The notes below the pieces were generated by a model. The model ran no database searches and was not told the DNA's origin. It saw only the letters and a program-made list of their open reading frames with translations. This document shows, one piece after another, positions 24,205 through 35,414 of a DNA stretch of 64,000 bases; the stretch's first letter is position 1; every line of letters starts with the position of its first letter. The stretch is from Epichloe hybrida (lineage: Eukaryota; Ascomycota; Sordariomycetes; Hypocreales; Clavicipitaceae), in contig JAFEKR010000010.1 in assembly GCA_019022495.1 (NCBI GenBank), forward strand, positions 1,674,001 through 1,738,000, given 5' to 3'. The position numbers and the translations under genes were made by a program.

Positions 24205-26029
24205 CAGAGTATTGTTTGTAGTGTAGTTAGTGTAGTTTTTAGGAAAAATTTGTATTTGTAGTGTAGTTTTTTTTTTCTTATAGTTAGTGTAGTGTAGTTT
24301 TTTTTTTTTTATAGTGTAGTGTATTGTAGTTTTTTTTTTTGTAGTTAGTATAGTGTAGTTTTTTTTTGCTTATAGTGTAGTGTAGTTAGTGTAGTTACTA
24401 ACTACACTAACTACAAAAACTACAATGTAGTGTTAGTAAAAAAAAAAGTGGGCCTTTTTATTATATAATGTTATTATAAGGATTAAAAGAAAGCTAGTTA
24501 TATGGAAGCTTTTATTATTACCTATTTTACTTAATTAGTTATAGAATTTATAATATTTACTTTTTTTTAAGAATTTTACTATAACTAGGGTTATTTATAA
24601 TATTATACCTTTTTAATAATACTATTATACTTATTACTTTATTTTACTAATATAACTTTAAGAAAAACCTTCTAATTATTTTATTTACTATTATTATTAA
24701 TTATTTTATATTTTTATTATTAATTTAATTAAAAAATACCCTAAACTAATATAATTAAATTAAATTAGAAATCTAAATAAATATATAAAAGTTAATAGAA
24801 TATATACTTAGTACTTTAATATTATTATTAATATAATAAGAACTTAAAAAAAGCTTAAACTATTTATTTACTATTTAAACTAATTAAATATTACTTTAAG
24901 CTTTATAATTCTAAAGCTTTAAGAAGTTATATATAGTAACTTTATATATCTTATTATAATAATATATAAAGAAAGAATATAATAAACTAATATTTATAAT
25001 TTATTAATAGATAACTAATAGTATTATTTTAATTACCCTATATAGCTTAAATAAGCTATAAAAAATAAGTTTAACTTATTTTTAAAAATAATACTAGGAC
25101 TTAGTTTTATATAATATACTATACTTATTATAAAAGCTTTAATAACTTTTATAACCTTAATTACTATTATTACTATAATTACTATTTACTTTTATTATTA
25201 TTTTAAAAAAACATAAAAGAGAAAACATTTTTATAATATTAATATTTTTAAAAACCTTAAAATACTAAGTTATTAAAAACTATAGCTTTTACTATAGTAA
25301 TTTACTTATAATTACTAGTATTTATATTTAAGTTATTTATTTATTATTTATTTATTATTAAACTTTAACACTAATAATATTATAAGTAATCTTAGTAATC
25401 TTAGTAATCTTAGTAATCTTAGTAATACTAGTAATATTAGTAATATTAGTATTATAAGCTATTATAAGCTATAATAAGATATAATAAGCTATTATAAGCT
25501 ATAATAAGATATAATAAGCTATTATAAGCTATAATAAGATATTATAAGCTACTTATATTAAGTTTACTAGTAGTTTTTTTTATAGTTTTTTTAAAATAAG
25601 TAATAATAATAATTTATAGAAATAGTAAATAATATAATAAGAAGGTTTTTCTTTAAGTTATATTAGGGAAATAAAGTATTAAGTTAAATAGTATTATTAA
25701 AAAAGTATAATATTATATATAACCTTACTTAGTTATAATAAAATTATAAAAATAATATAATATTATAAATTCTATAACTAATTCAATAAAATAGGTAATA
25801 ATAAAAGCTTTTATATAACTAGCTTTCTTTTAACCTTATAAATACTAATAACTAATAAAAAGTCTAATACTACATTTGTAGTGTTTATAGTTAGTGTAGT
25901 TTAGGAAAAAAATTTGTAGTGTAATGTATTGTAGTTTTTTTTTCCTTATAGTTAGTGTAGTTTATAGTGTAGTTACTACACTACACTACAAATACTACAC
26001 TACACTACACGTTTTAGTGCAATACTCTA
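24205..26029. mobile_element. hAT-like non-autonomous element A2 (1.8 kb)
   Basis: The termini are CAGAGTATTG and CAATACTCTA, flanked by an exact 8-bp target duplication GTTCTAAG (24197-24204 and 26030-26037). It is nearly identical to the outer parts of A1 (left 1.05 kb and right 0.7 kb) but lacks the LINE, the 124-bp LINE copy and the expanded arrays. It is inserted in the copia polyprotein 128 bp away from A1. It is non-coding and RIP-mutated. Confidence 0.92.
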
Positions 26030-26037
26030 GTTCTAAG

Positions 26038-29000
26038 CGTATATTAGAGTAGCCTTTATAAGCTTAATATGCTTTATTAAAGGGTTTATTATAAAGGAGG
26101 CTAGCTTTAAAGCTATAAAGGCCACATTAGGTTTTCTAATAATATAAAGGTAGACTAAAGAGCTAATAACTGCTCTATAGTAATTAATCTTTTTATTAGT
26201 GGCCTAACCGTTATTTAGAACAATTATAGCTGTTATTAAAGGTGTTATAATTAAGCTCTTTAAATCGTTATTAATAATATTAGGGATAAACTTCTAAGCT
26301 ATCTTTTAAATATACGATTCCTATAATAACTATATCTCTTTAGTATTACGATTTCTAATGATTTTAATGCCTAGGAACTACTTTAAATCGCCTTAGTCTT
26401 TAATATCTAGACTATTTATTAACTGCTTATATAGCTCTTTAAATTCTGCTTTAAATCCATTTAGAAATAGCACTATAATATTATCTATATAGAAAAACAA
26501 GATAAATCTGCCTTTTATAAAGATATATAGGTCTTCCTTCCCTTAGATAAAGCTAAGATTTAATAGGAATTACATTAGGTATAAAAACTATTATTAGGGA
26601 GCTTCCTATAGCCTATATAATACTCTAGTTATCTTCTAGAGATAACCTTATGTATTTATACCCTCTAGTGGCTTATAGAAGATAGGTTCTTTAAGTTTTA
26701 TATATAGGAAGGTATTCTAAATGTTATATTAAAGCGTGTTAAGATTATTAGCGTAGCAAATAGTAAGTAGTATATATAGAGATTATAAAGTAAGCGTAGT
26801 AGTGTAGTTATTAAGGTTATCCTTTAGTTATTAGTTACCTTAGACTACTATTTAAGCCTTAAACTCTATAATAATACCTTTTTTATTAGTTTTATACTTA
26901 AAAACCTATCTAAGGTTAATAATTTCCTTAAGATTAAATAATTTATCTAGTATATTCTCCTAGTAGTTTAAGGATTAAAGCTTTAAAAGCTCCTTTATAA
27001 TCGCTTCCTTCTAGTAATTATAATACGCTAAGGCTATTACCTAATAATAATACGTAGGTTCTAAGGGCATATCTTTAATATATAAACTATATTAAGTTCC
27101 TTAAAACGCTATTAAGAAAGCAAAAGAAAACTATACTTACCTAGCTTTTCTTATTTCCTTTCTTTAATATTTCCTAGTAATAATATTATTTATATTAATA
27201 CTATTATTATAAGGACTATAATTCTCTATATCCTTACTACCTTTTATAGTAAATTCACTAGTCTTTATAGTAATTACTATATAATTAGCTATTGCCTTGC
27301 TTATAAATTTATTAATCTTATAAAATAGCGTATTATTACCTTATACTTAAAGCTCTAAGTTCTCTATAGTAACTAGTGCCTTTTAAGAGAAGTTAGAAGA
27401 GGTTAAAAGTACACTAGAAAGGTTCTCTTTATTCTCTATTATATAAGGAGGTGTTTTTGCTTTAAACTGCTTATTTTCCTAGCCTATAGCTAATAGTAAA
27501 GAGATAGGATTATTCTCTTTAAGCTTTATTCTAATAAGATCTTAACTAATCTCCTTATTAAGGTCTTTAGCTTTAAGCTCTTTAAGTAACTTAATTATTA
27601 ATATCTTCTCCTATTAAGCTAATTCTAGCTTTTCTTCTAGCTTAAAGAAGGAGTTCTTATTAAACTAAACACACGCTAATATAATAACCTTATAATTATA
27701 AAGCAAAGGCACCTATATAATATATTATAACTTGCCTTTATAACTAATAAGGTATCTAATATAAGCTTTCTGCTCTAACTATAGTATTATATAGTGTAAT
27801 TTAATATGCTCTAGAGCCTTTATTATTATTAGAAACGCCTTATATCTATAAGCTTATAAATATATAATTAAAGGCTTTTAAACCTCTAATATCTATGAAT
27901 AGGCTAGGACTGTTTTCTATGCCTAATTTCACTAGAGTTTATAGGGTATAACCTAATTCCTATAATATTTAAAGGGTGTTTTATTTAGTAAATAAACTAC
28001 TATATTAAAGACTTTATTATTAAGTTCTAAAGGAAGGTAAGCTTTAAGGCTTAATATATAAGCCTTTTGCTTAACTACCCCCCTAGATCTCTTTGCCTTT
28101 CTATTTTAACTAGGTATTAAGGGAGCTAAATTATAGACTATAATACTAGTAAAGGCTATTTTATCTCTTATGCCCTTTATAAATAGAGCCTTTTTAATAT
28201 TACTATATAAAAAGCGTAGTTAAACCCTAAATTATATATATAGGAATGCTATTATTATATAGAAGCTATTATAAATTTTATCTTTAGTCTTAAACAAATA
28301 GAAGAAACGCATTAAGGTTATAAGGTATATAAAAACACACTAATACTAATTACTATTTTAGTAAGGAGAGTTATAATACTTTAGATTAACTAAAAGGCTA
28401 TATCTAGGTCCCTAAGGAAGCCCTTCTAGTGTAACCTATAATCTCTAGCGCTTAGCTTTACCTATAGCATAGATCTTACACTCTATAAGCTTAGGTCCTA
28501 TTAATTTAATACTAAGAGTAGTATTTATAATTTTTATAAAGGCTTTCTTACCTAGATAACTATATTATTAATACTAAAGCTCTATATTTCCTTTTATAGG
28601 TAGCCTTAGTGCTTTACTAGTTATAGCGTAGGCCTCTTTTAGGTTATCTAAGAGTATAGATAATATATAAAGCTTATTAATATTATAAAGCTTAGTAATA
28701 GGATACTTTCCTTAGAATAGGAAGCTTTTCTTTTAGTTCTAATAGATCCCTACCTTTATTAGAATTATTACTAATACTAGGTTCACGTGGAATTCTAGAA
28801 TTAGTAAAGCACTTTACACTATAATCCTTCTTAGTCTTTATAATACTAGATCTATAATGGATATATAGACTAGTCCTTATCCTAAGGATATATAGACTAT
28901 ACCTCTAGCTCTAACCTCTATTATAATAGTTTTATTAAACTTAGACTATTTAAACTAATAAATGTTATTAAAAATGTGAATATTAGCTTTAGAATTATAA

Positions 29001-30700
29001 ATAACTATATTCTGATTTCCTTTAGAGCTATCTATAGCGTTTAAAGTTAAATATATAACTTCCCTTAAAGGTTAAGAGCTTTATAAGCATATAAATAATA
29101 ATATATTTATAGTCTTCTCTCCTAGAGTTACTATAAGTAAGTTATTTATTAGGTTTTATAAGGGGATAATAATATTACCACTTTTCTCCCTTTTCTCTAG
29201 CTTCTAACTTATAGCTTTTAATCTCTCTTATAGGTTCTCCTTTAGATATCTCTTAATATTATCCTTAGAGTTCTTCTTAACTTCCTAATCCTTAGGAGTA
29301 GCTTCTAGCTTATAAAGAGCTTTAAATAAATTATAGGATTCCTATTACTTTAATATATTATAAACATTATAACTAGAGTATTTAGGGCACTTCCTTTACT
29401 CTAATCTATTTTAACTATTTAATCTATTAGTAGTAATAGTATTATTAGCTAATTTTATTATTATTAAGCTCTAAGGAGCTTTATAGTCTCTTTTAAACTC
29501 GCTAACTACCTTAAGGAAGCTATTATTCTTTCCTTTATTAAGTAAGTTATTCTATTTCTTCTAGAATGCCTTAAATTTACTTTAAAGAGGGATAATAAAC
29601 TTATATAGTATTATTTCCTTAGTCTATTAAGTCTTAAGATCTAGATAATTCCTCTATAGTACCTCTATTATTATAGCTTACTTATACTCAGAGCTTTGCA
29701 CTACACTACATCTTGTAGTTTTTTTTTTTTCTAATAAATAATTAATATCTGATCTTAGAAAATACATATAGATATAAAACTTCTATTTTTAGATAGCTAA
29801 CTTAAAAACTACAGTGTAGTTATATATAAAAGTGAGTCTAAAAGTGGATCCTTTGGCTATAAATTAGAAAAACTACATTTCACTACATTTTAGCACTTAA
29901 AAAACACTACAAATGTAGTATTTCCAATTTGTGGGCCTAGGGCCCACTTTCGGACCCACATTTATATATAGTATTTTTCTTAGAATTTTACTCTATAGGA
30001 TTACGTGATTTTTAGGATAATAACTTTAATAACTAGCTAGATATAAAATTAAACAAAAAAAACTACACAAAAAACTACACTACACGAGTGTAAAGCTCTG
30101 CTTATACTAATTATAAGTACCTTTAGCTTATAAGTAATTATTAAGGTAATTCTCTATAAGGATAAGTATTTTCTTAGTATTTAGCTTATATTAATTATAA
30201 AGAAGCTTAAGTATTCTATAGGTATAATATTAAACTAACTCCTTTTCCTTTACTTTAGTATTAAAGTTAAGAGAGTCTTATATATTCTTTAAAAGAGTCT
30301 TATAAATATACTCCCTAATCTTTAGTATTTACTTTAATAGGTTTATATACTTTATAAGGTTAAATTAAAGCTCTTTATATTTAAAGTTAAATTAGTCCTT
30401 TATATCTTTATAAGTAATCTTTTAATCTTTAAGAGCATTAGGGTTATCTAGCGTAATCTCTAGTCTTAGACCCCTCTAGGGGTATATAGGTATTATAGGT
30501 TCTTTAAGTAATTTAACCTTATTAGGGTTAATATACTCCTAAATACTATATAATTCTATATAGTTCTTAACTTAAGTAAACCACTTAATCTAATCCTTCT
30601 CTAATAATAATACTATATTTAGAGTTTCTTTAGATATTATAAAGGGGAATATATTAGTTAACTAGAGCATAAGATAAGGGTTTTAACTAATTAATATAAA
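26038..30700 (-). pseudogene. copia gag-pol remains
   Basis: Minus-strand translation reads a gag region near 30680-30480 (LLLEKD.IKWFT.VKNYIELYSI.EYINP), which matches the copia gag pattern. A decayed zinc knuckle lies near 29390 (KCPKYSSYNVYN). A reverse transcriptase lies near 26640-26470 (RVLYRL followed by FILFFYIDNIIVLF, from the YVDD motif). Stops from CAA, CAG and TGG codons are scattered throughout. The frame continues beyond element A2 at 24204-24077 with RNase H-like TNASLSNNP. The 412-bp element B2 interrupts it at 29689. Confidence 0.82.
29689..30100. mobile_element. 412-bp hAT-like element B2 (MITE) inside copia gag-pol
   Basis: The termini CAGAGCTTTGCAC and GTGTAAAGCTCTG are inverted. 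An exact 8-bp duplication CTTATACT lies at 29681-29688 and 30101-30108. It shares ends with element B1 and has the same ACTACACTAC subterminal motifs. It retains many CpA, CpG and GC-rich words (GGGCCTAGGGCCCAC), unlike the surrounding copia sequence. Confidence 0.92.
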
Positions 30701-30814
30701 AAAAAGGTAATTATCTTATAATATAAGTAAGTATTAATTAATAATATTTAATAAAGCTTATATCTTTAATAATAATTAATAAAAATAGTAATTAAAGCCT
30801 CCTAGGCTTATAAT

Positions 30815-31045
30815 TATTAAGGTAAGGGTAAAAAAGGATAATAGAAAGTATTTAATTTAGTTAATTAAAGGTATAGATAGCACCTAACTTTTATACCTAA
30901 AAGGTATATAATGCGCTATAGTAATAACTAGTCTACAGAGGTACTTCTAATATATCGTATTTACTAAAGTCTAACCTCGCGTTTTATCCCTGTTAATGCG
31001 CGCTGCCCTCATACAACCTATGCTTCAAGGGAGCTCTCCCTGACA
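30815..31045 (-). repeat. 5' LTR of the copia element
   Basis: It matches 7712-7942 over its full length. The internal-side half is RIP-mutated (its TGTCA end is now TATTA), while the outer ~100 bp keep CpG and CpA (TCGCGTTTTATCC, TGCGCGCTGCCC). Confidence 0.93.
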
Positions 31046-31084
31046 ATACCGAACGAACTTTTTTGGAGCCGAGATTTACACTGT

Positions 31085-31134
31085 AACCCCGAGTTTGGCA
31101 CACGTACCACACGCCAGGAGCAAATGTTCTTGTG

Positions 31135-31165
<31 letters not shown>

Positions 31166-31622
31166 AGAGAAAAGTAAACTTTCAACATCGACGATGACAG
31201 CAGAATTGGAACGCAGACTCTTGCGTTCGGTCAGGTTTCTGTTGGTTGTCAGATGGCCTGCGTCTACATGTATTATCGATGAGGAGGAGGAGCAGCGAAA
31301 TCAAAGGGCTGTCTTGCTGATCAGCGCTTTACGATGTGCACTACGGACTAATAATCCATACGGACTACGGACTAGTGAATCAATCACCTCCCACTCTTGA
31401 CGTCATCTGCCCAGCTGATTATCACGACCACGCGACCACGCCATCTGTGCATTTGAGACTCTGACCTGCAATTTCTCAGCCATTGTTGCACCGAGAAGCT
31501 CATTTTCTTTGCATTTGACGCGCGATTGTCAGATTGCTGGCATTTGCTCCCAACTGCCGTCGCCATGGACCACGTTCTTCGTGGCGCACCATTGGTCTCT
31601 GCATGCCGCTCGCCGAGCCCAT
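31085..31622. other. Upstream region of MCU, including a 28-bp A tract
   Basis: Normal composition resumes here. It contains an A run at about 31136-31163 and two copies of the ACTACGGACTA motif near 31336-31375. No gene is recognised; the MCU promoter should lie here. Confidence 0.5.
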
Positions 31623-33051
31623 ATGGCGTTTGGCCGCATGCCAATGTGCTGTCGTGGAAAACCAGCCGAGTCCACTCGGTCGGCCACAGCTTCTTCGAGC
31701 ATATGTGTTTTGAGCAGAAGCTATAGCGGCGAGTCTGCTGCAGAAAAAGGAACAAACAGCCGTGGCGCAACACAAAGAAAGGCAGATGACCGGCCATGGC
31801 ATCGAGAGAGCAGTAACGCGTTGCCCAAATCGACCTCCCCGGATCCCTCAGGAAGAGATGCGAGTAAAGGTCGGTGTACCAATAATTTTTTCCGATTTAT
31901 GTATCCCCGGGAAAACACGACTGACTTCAGTGCCAGGTCGACTGCTTACGACACCGACGCGGCTCCTGAAGCTCATCCTGCCGATACCGTTTCATCCTGA
32001 ACAAGAGCACATCAATGCAGATGAACCAGACAAGAAGAAATGGAAGGACGAGGAAGTTGAGCCTCTGGCACTTCTGATACATCCCCATCAGCCGTTGTCG
32101 TACCTGGAGAGATTGATACAAGCCGAAATACCACCTCTCCTCGTCAAGGGCGGCGGCGACAAGCTGCCTGAGATTATCTTTCGAGCCGAAGCAGACTACT
32201 CCGGAGATGAGAAAAACAACGAATCAAAGGACTCGGGAGAACGCCATGATTCCAACGGCGCAAACGTCGCCTCATACTCGGGTCTAGGACACGAGGGTCC
32301 CAGCACGCACAAACCACATTGGGTACGATGGAGCGGGAGCACTGAGATCGGCGACTTTATCAGAGATGCGGCCAGAGGCCGAGAGTTCACCGTCAGTATC
32401 GAAGGTCATGACGAGGAGTTGCGGATTGCTGTGCCTAGCTTCAAAGACAGAACATACTACCTTCGCATGAGGTTGCAACGAATGTCTCACGAGATCGATC
32501 AAATGGCTCGTGTGAAACGAGAGTGCGACCTCCTCGCACACAAGGGTGCGCATACGCTGGCAAAAGGCGGTTTTGCAGCCCTCGCTGGCTGGTGGGGAAT
32601 CGTTTACTACGTTACCTTTCATACGGAAATGGGATGGGATCTCGTTGAACCAGTGACGTATCTTGCTGGGCTGACGACCATCATGGGAGGTTATCTGTGG
32701 TTTCTGTTCATCAGCCGCGACCTGAGTTACAAGGCTGCAATGAACATCACAGTGTCAAGGCGACAGAACGCTCTGTACCAGGAACGAGGATTCGACCAAC
32801 AGCGATGGGATCAGGTGGTTCATGACGCCAACTCTCTGAGACGAGAAATCAAAGTAGCTGCGCAGGAGTACGGTGTGGATTGGGACGAGATGAAGGATCT
32901 TGGGGGAGAAGAAGTCAAGGAGGCGCTCGAGAAGGAGAGGAACAGCAGAAAGAAGGAGGACGAGGATGAAGAGGACGAAGAGGACAAAGAAGATGCCAAA
33001 GAGCAGAGTCAACAGAAGCAAGAGTCGGGAAGCAGTTCTAGGACGGGCTGA
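31623..33051 (+). CDS. MCU: Mitochondrial calcium uniporter (MCU) pore subunit
   Basis: This is the pore-forming subunit of the calcium channel of the inner mitochondrial membrane. Exons are 31623-31863 and 31931-33051 (453 residues). The 67-bp intron has a GTAAAG donor, a CTGAC branch site and a CAG acceptor in phase 1 and restores [15 protein letters not shown], typical for fungal MCU. The N-terminus is Arg/Ser-rich without acidic residues, fitting a mitochondrial presequence. A coiled coil ([21 protein letters not shown]) precedes TM1 (about 293-312). The selectivity filter WDLVEPVTY follows (about 315-323), then TM2 with [13 protein letters not shown] second coiled region and a strongly acidic Glu/Asp/Lys tail end the protein. 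Start choice: first ATG in frame after upstream stops; an upstream non-coding exon cannot be excluded. Confidence 0.93.
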
Positions 33052-33629
33052 TTGCATAATTTCATAGGACGTTTATAGGGCGTTTATAGGGCGTTTTTGT
33101 TGCAATGGAAGAATACGTTTCCCATTTCATTTTCATTTGGCTCTTGAAACATCTTCTTGAACACCGGCCATGCCATCTCCCAGGATGATGCAACTTCCGG
33201 GTTCGTTCGTCTCACTTGAAAAAAAGCATCGCAGCCCACTTCCACTTCCACTTCCACCCCGCCCCATCCCCATCCACCAGCCTTCATCCAATGCCTGGTC
33301 TGACGTTTGTCATGATGTTGCCAACCCAAACCATCCGATTTGACCGGGTCCGCGACTTCAGTTATTCCGCGCATTATCCAGCGTCGTCGACTCGGGCGTT
33401 TATCGCCTGACACCTCCAAGTCAATTCCAAGCTGATCAACCCCCCACCTTGACCTTGACCTTGACCTGGACCTGACCTTGACCTGACCTTGACCTGACCT
33501 GGACCTGACCGCACCCCGCATCCGCAGGCGCCTGTGACATATTTTATCAATCGAGCAAGTAACTCAGCACCGGCAAACGAAGGCTCCTGAATGGGGGCAT
33601 TGGCATGAGCCCAGGATTCTTGCCCGGAA
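33052..33629. promoter_or_regulatory. Promoter region of the siderophore acyltransferase gene with two HGATAR sites
   Basis: TTATCG at 33400-33405 and TTATCA at 33544-33549 are reverse-strand HGATAR motifs, the type bound by GATA factors that include the iron regulator SreA. Neither matches the longer SreA consensus fully. A hexamer array of CCTTGA/CCTGAC units spans about 33447-33510. Regulation by iron is inference. Confidence 0.35.
33447..33512. repeat. Minisatellite of CCTTGA/CCTGAC hexamer-like units
   Basis: About eleven imperfect 5 to 6-bp units (CCTTGA, CCTGGA, CCTGA) lie in tandem in the promoter of the downstream gene. Confidence 0.85.
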
Positions 33630-34428
33630 ATGACTCCTCAGATCTTGCATCTGCCCGATGGCAAGAAATTCACCGTTGCGCCTGTCTTCGGAGGGATGGG
33701 GTTCCGCAGCCATGATCACCATAATCTTCTTCACCCGTATCCGGTGGGCTGGATGACGGTTCTACATACTGAAGAGGAGAAAGTTGACCTCGAACCTCGC
33801 GACCGAGATGCCAGCAGCAGCAGAAATTTACATAAAGGCAACTCTCAAACGGCAAGGGATGCCGTCGTTGGGGCAGATCAAGACGAGAATGCGGCACAGC
33901 CGAAACCAAAGAGACGCACCAAGCCTTTCCACTCGCCTACACTACAGGATGATACGCTGTTCATATCATCAATCTCGATCCCGTCCAGCTCGGAGTTTAA
34001 GCCAGCCGTCAGTCCTACGAGGGAAACCGCCATGATGCTGTGGATCACGCTGTACTGGTATTTCCATCAGCAAGAGCCGGACCACGGTCTGAACACGGCA
34101 GCCTGCAAGGGGACCCCCGATGGCGCAAAACCGCGGGGCGATTGGAAAATCAAAATCAAGAGAGATGGTGTTCTCCGTGGCCGGAATCTCATCCCCAAGC
34201 TCGAGAGAATGGGGTTGATTGCTTCGGAAGACACTTCTGTCGGGACGAGCATGGACGACAACGGCCAAGAATGGGCCAACATGTTTGTGTCGAAGCGCAT
34301 GTTTTGGCAGATGCCGGCGCATTTGTTTCTATTCACCTTGCAACCCGTGGCCAAGAGTCGTTCGCCAGGCTTGCAATCCACCCCTGGCTCTCCCGACACA
34401 AGTCAGCCTTGGTCACCGAGAGAAGAAG

Positions 34429-34463
<35 letters not shown>

Positions 34464-35414
34464 ACCAGACCTCCGCACTCGCGCTCACCCAGCGGCGGAT
34501 CGTGCACCCCTACAGGCGGACAGCTAGCAGCAGATGTTCCCGGCGCTCCGATGCCCACTGCACCACTCCCTTCCATGCCGGGCTATCCCATCGGACCTTA
34601 CTTTTCATCGTCTCACCTTCCGACTTACTATCCTCCCCCCCCGCTGCAGTACATCTACACTAATAACATTCGGCATCCCCTGCGGCCGAAGCCCCCGCGA
34701 ATGGGAGAGGTATTCTACACTCGCTTCATTGAGAGCATGGGTCAGTACTTGTCTTTCCGCGTGGCGTCGTGTTCGCCACAACCGGTGCCTTACCTCGGTC
34801 CAACGGGGCCAAACCCACCCGAGAAGGGCCAGCTATCTTCAATGAGCGACAAAGAGCTCATCCGATCGTGGTTTGAGAACCCTCGGGTGAAGGAATTCTG
34901 GGGCGAATACACACCCGACTTCTTGGAAAGCGGACTACGCTCAAAGCACTCCTTCCCCGTCATTGGTCAGTGGGATGGCATTCCCTTTGGCTTTTTCGAG
35001 GTGTACTGGGTGAAGGAGGACATTCTCGGGCGGCATGTTGGCAGCGATGTCGGTGACTGGGATCGTGGGATTCACATCCTGGTTGGGGAAGAGTGGTCAA
35101 GGGGACGGGTGGCAGCCTGGCTGACGAGCTTAGTCCACTGGTGCCTGACGTCGGATTACAGAACGATGAATGTTTGTTTGGAGCCCAGAGTTGACAACAA
35201 GAGGTATGCCACACCCTTCCTTTGTCCCTCTGCAGGTTGTACGAGCCGCGCACGGAGCACTTTCCGAGGGATACTGCTAACTCTGGACAACTGTAGAGTT
35301 ATGAGGCACCTGGATGCCTGTGGCTTCTCCAGGGAGAAGCAAGTGTCGTTTCCCCATAAGCAAGCCTGGTTCGTCAAGCTGCGACGTGAGTTTTGGGACG
35401 GGCCAGAGCTGTAG
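33630..35414 (+). CDS. sidL: N5-hydroxyornithine acyltransferase of hydroxamate siderophore synthesis (SidL/SidF family)
   Basis: This family transfers an acyl group to N5-hydroxyornithine for hydroxamate siderophores. Exons 33630-35203 and 35297-35414 are proposed (563 residues). The 93-bp intron (GTATGC donor, TAG acceptor) is a multiple of three without a stop, so it can be misread as coding. Splicing yields EPRVDNKRVMRHLDACGF. The N-terminus LHLPDGKKFTVAPVFGG is typical. The C-terminal IucB/MbtK-type acyltransferase domain (about residues 370-560) shows WDGIPFGFFEVYWVKEDILG, GDWDRGIHILVGEEW and SFPHKQAWFVKL. A Ser/Pro-rich low-complexity insert (about 250-320) makes it longer than usual. 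There is no peroxisomal C-terminal tripeptide, which favours SidL (acetyl transfer, cytosolic) over SidF (anhydromevalonyl transfer, peroxisomal); this choice is tentative. Confidence 0.82.

Larger units (their letters stand above)
7712..31045 (-). mobile_element. Ty1/copia LTR retrotransposon, RIP-decayed and split by nested insertions
   Basis: Direct repeats of 231 bp lie at 7712-7942 (TGTCAAGG...CCCTAACA) and 30815-31045 (...CCCTGACA). A perfect 5-bp target duplication ATACC sits at 7707-7711 and 31046-31050. The coding strand is minus, so the right LTR is the 5' LTR. Without nested inserts the element is about 5.4 kb, typical for copia. Coding remains run 30700 to 26038, continue at 24204-24077, and finish at 8431 to about 7990. 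The order gag, integrase, RT, RNase H matches copia. Nearly every CpA has become TpA, with many stop codons, so it is not autonomous. Confidence 0.93.
7302..31084. mobile_element. Disrupted ~440-bp element with ~32-bp terminal inverted repeats, the outermost layer of the nest
   Basis: The left end (7302-7333, starting ACAGTATTAAATCTCG) and the right end (about 31053-31084, ending CGAGATTTACACTGT) are inverted repeats with a few mismatches. If the inserted copia element (7712-31045) and one copy of its target duplication are removed, the remainder is about 440 bp and non-coding. The right end abuts TA (CTGTAAC) and the termini resemble Tc1/mariner-type CAGT ends; the left end has CA in place of TA. 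Assignment to Tc1/mariner MITEs is inference. The interior (7334-7711) is only lightly mutated. Confidence 0.6.

Noticed and set aside
7712..31045. Possible giant (>20 kb) single mobile element such as a Starship
   Set aside because: The size is fully explained by nested ordinary transposons; no tyrosine-recombinase captain gene or cargo genes are visible.
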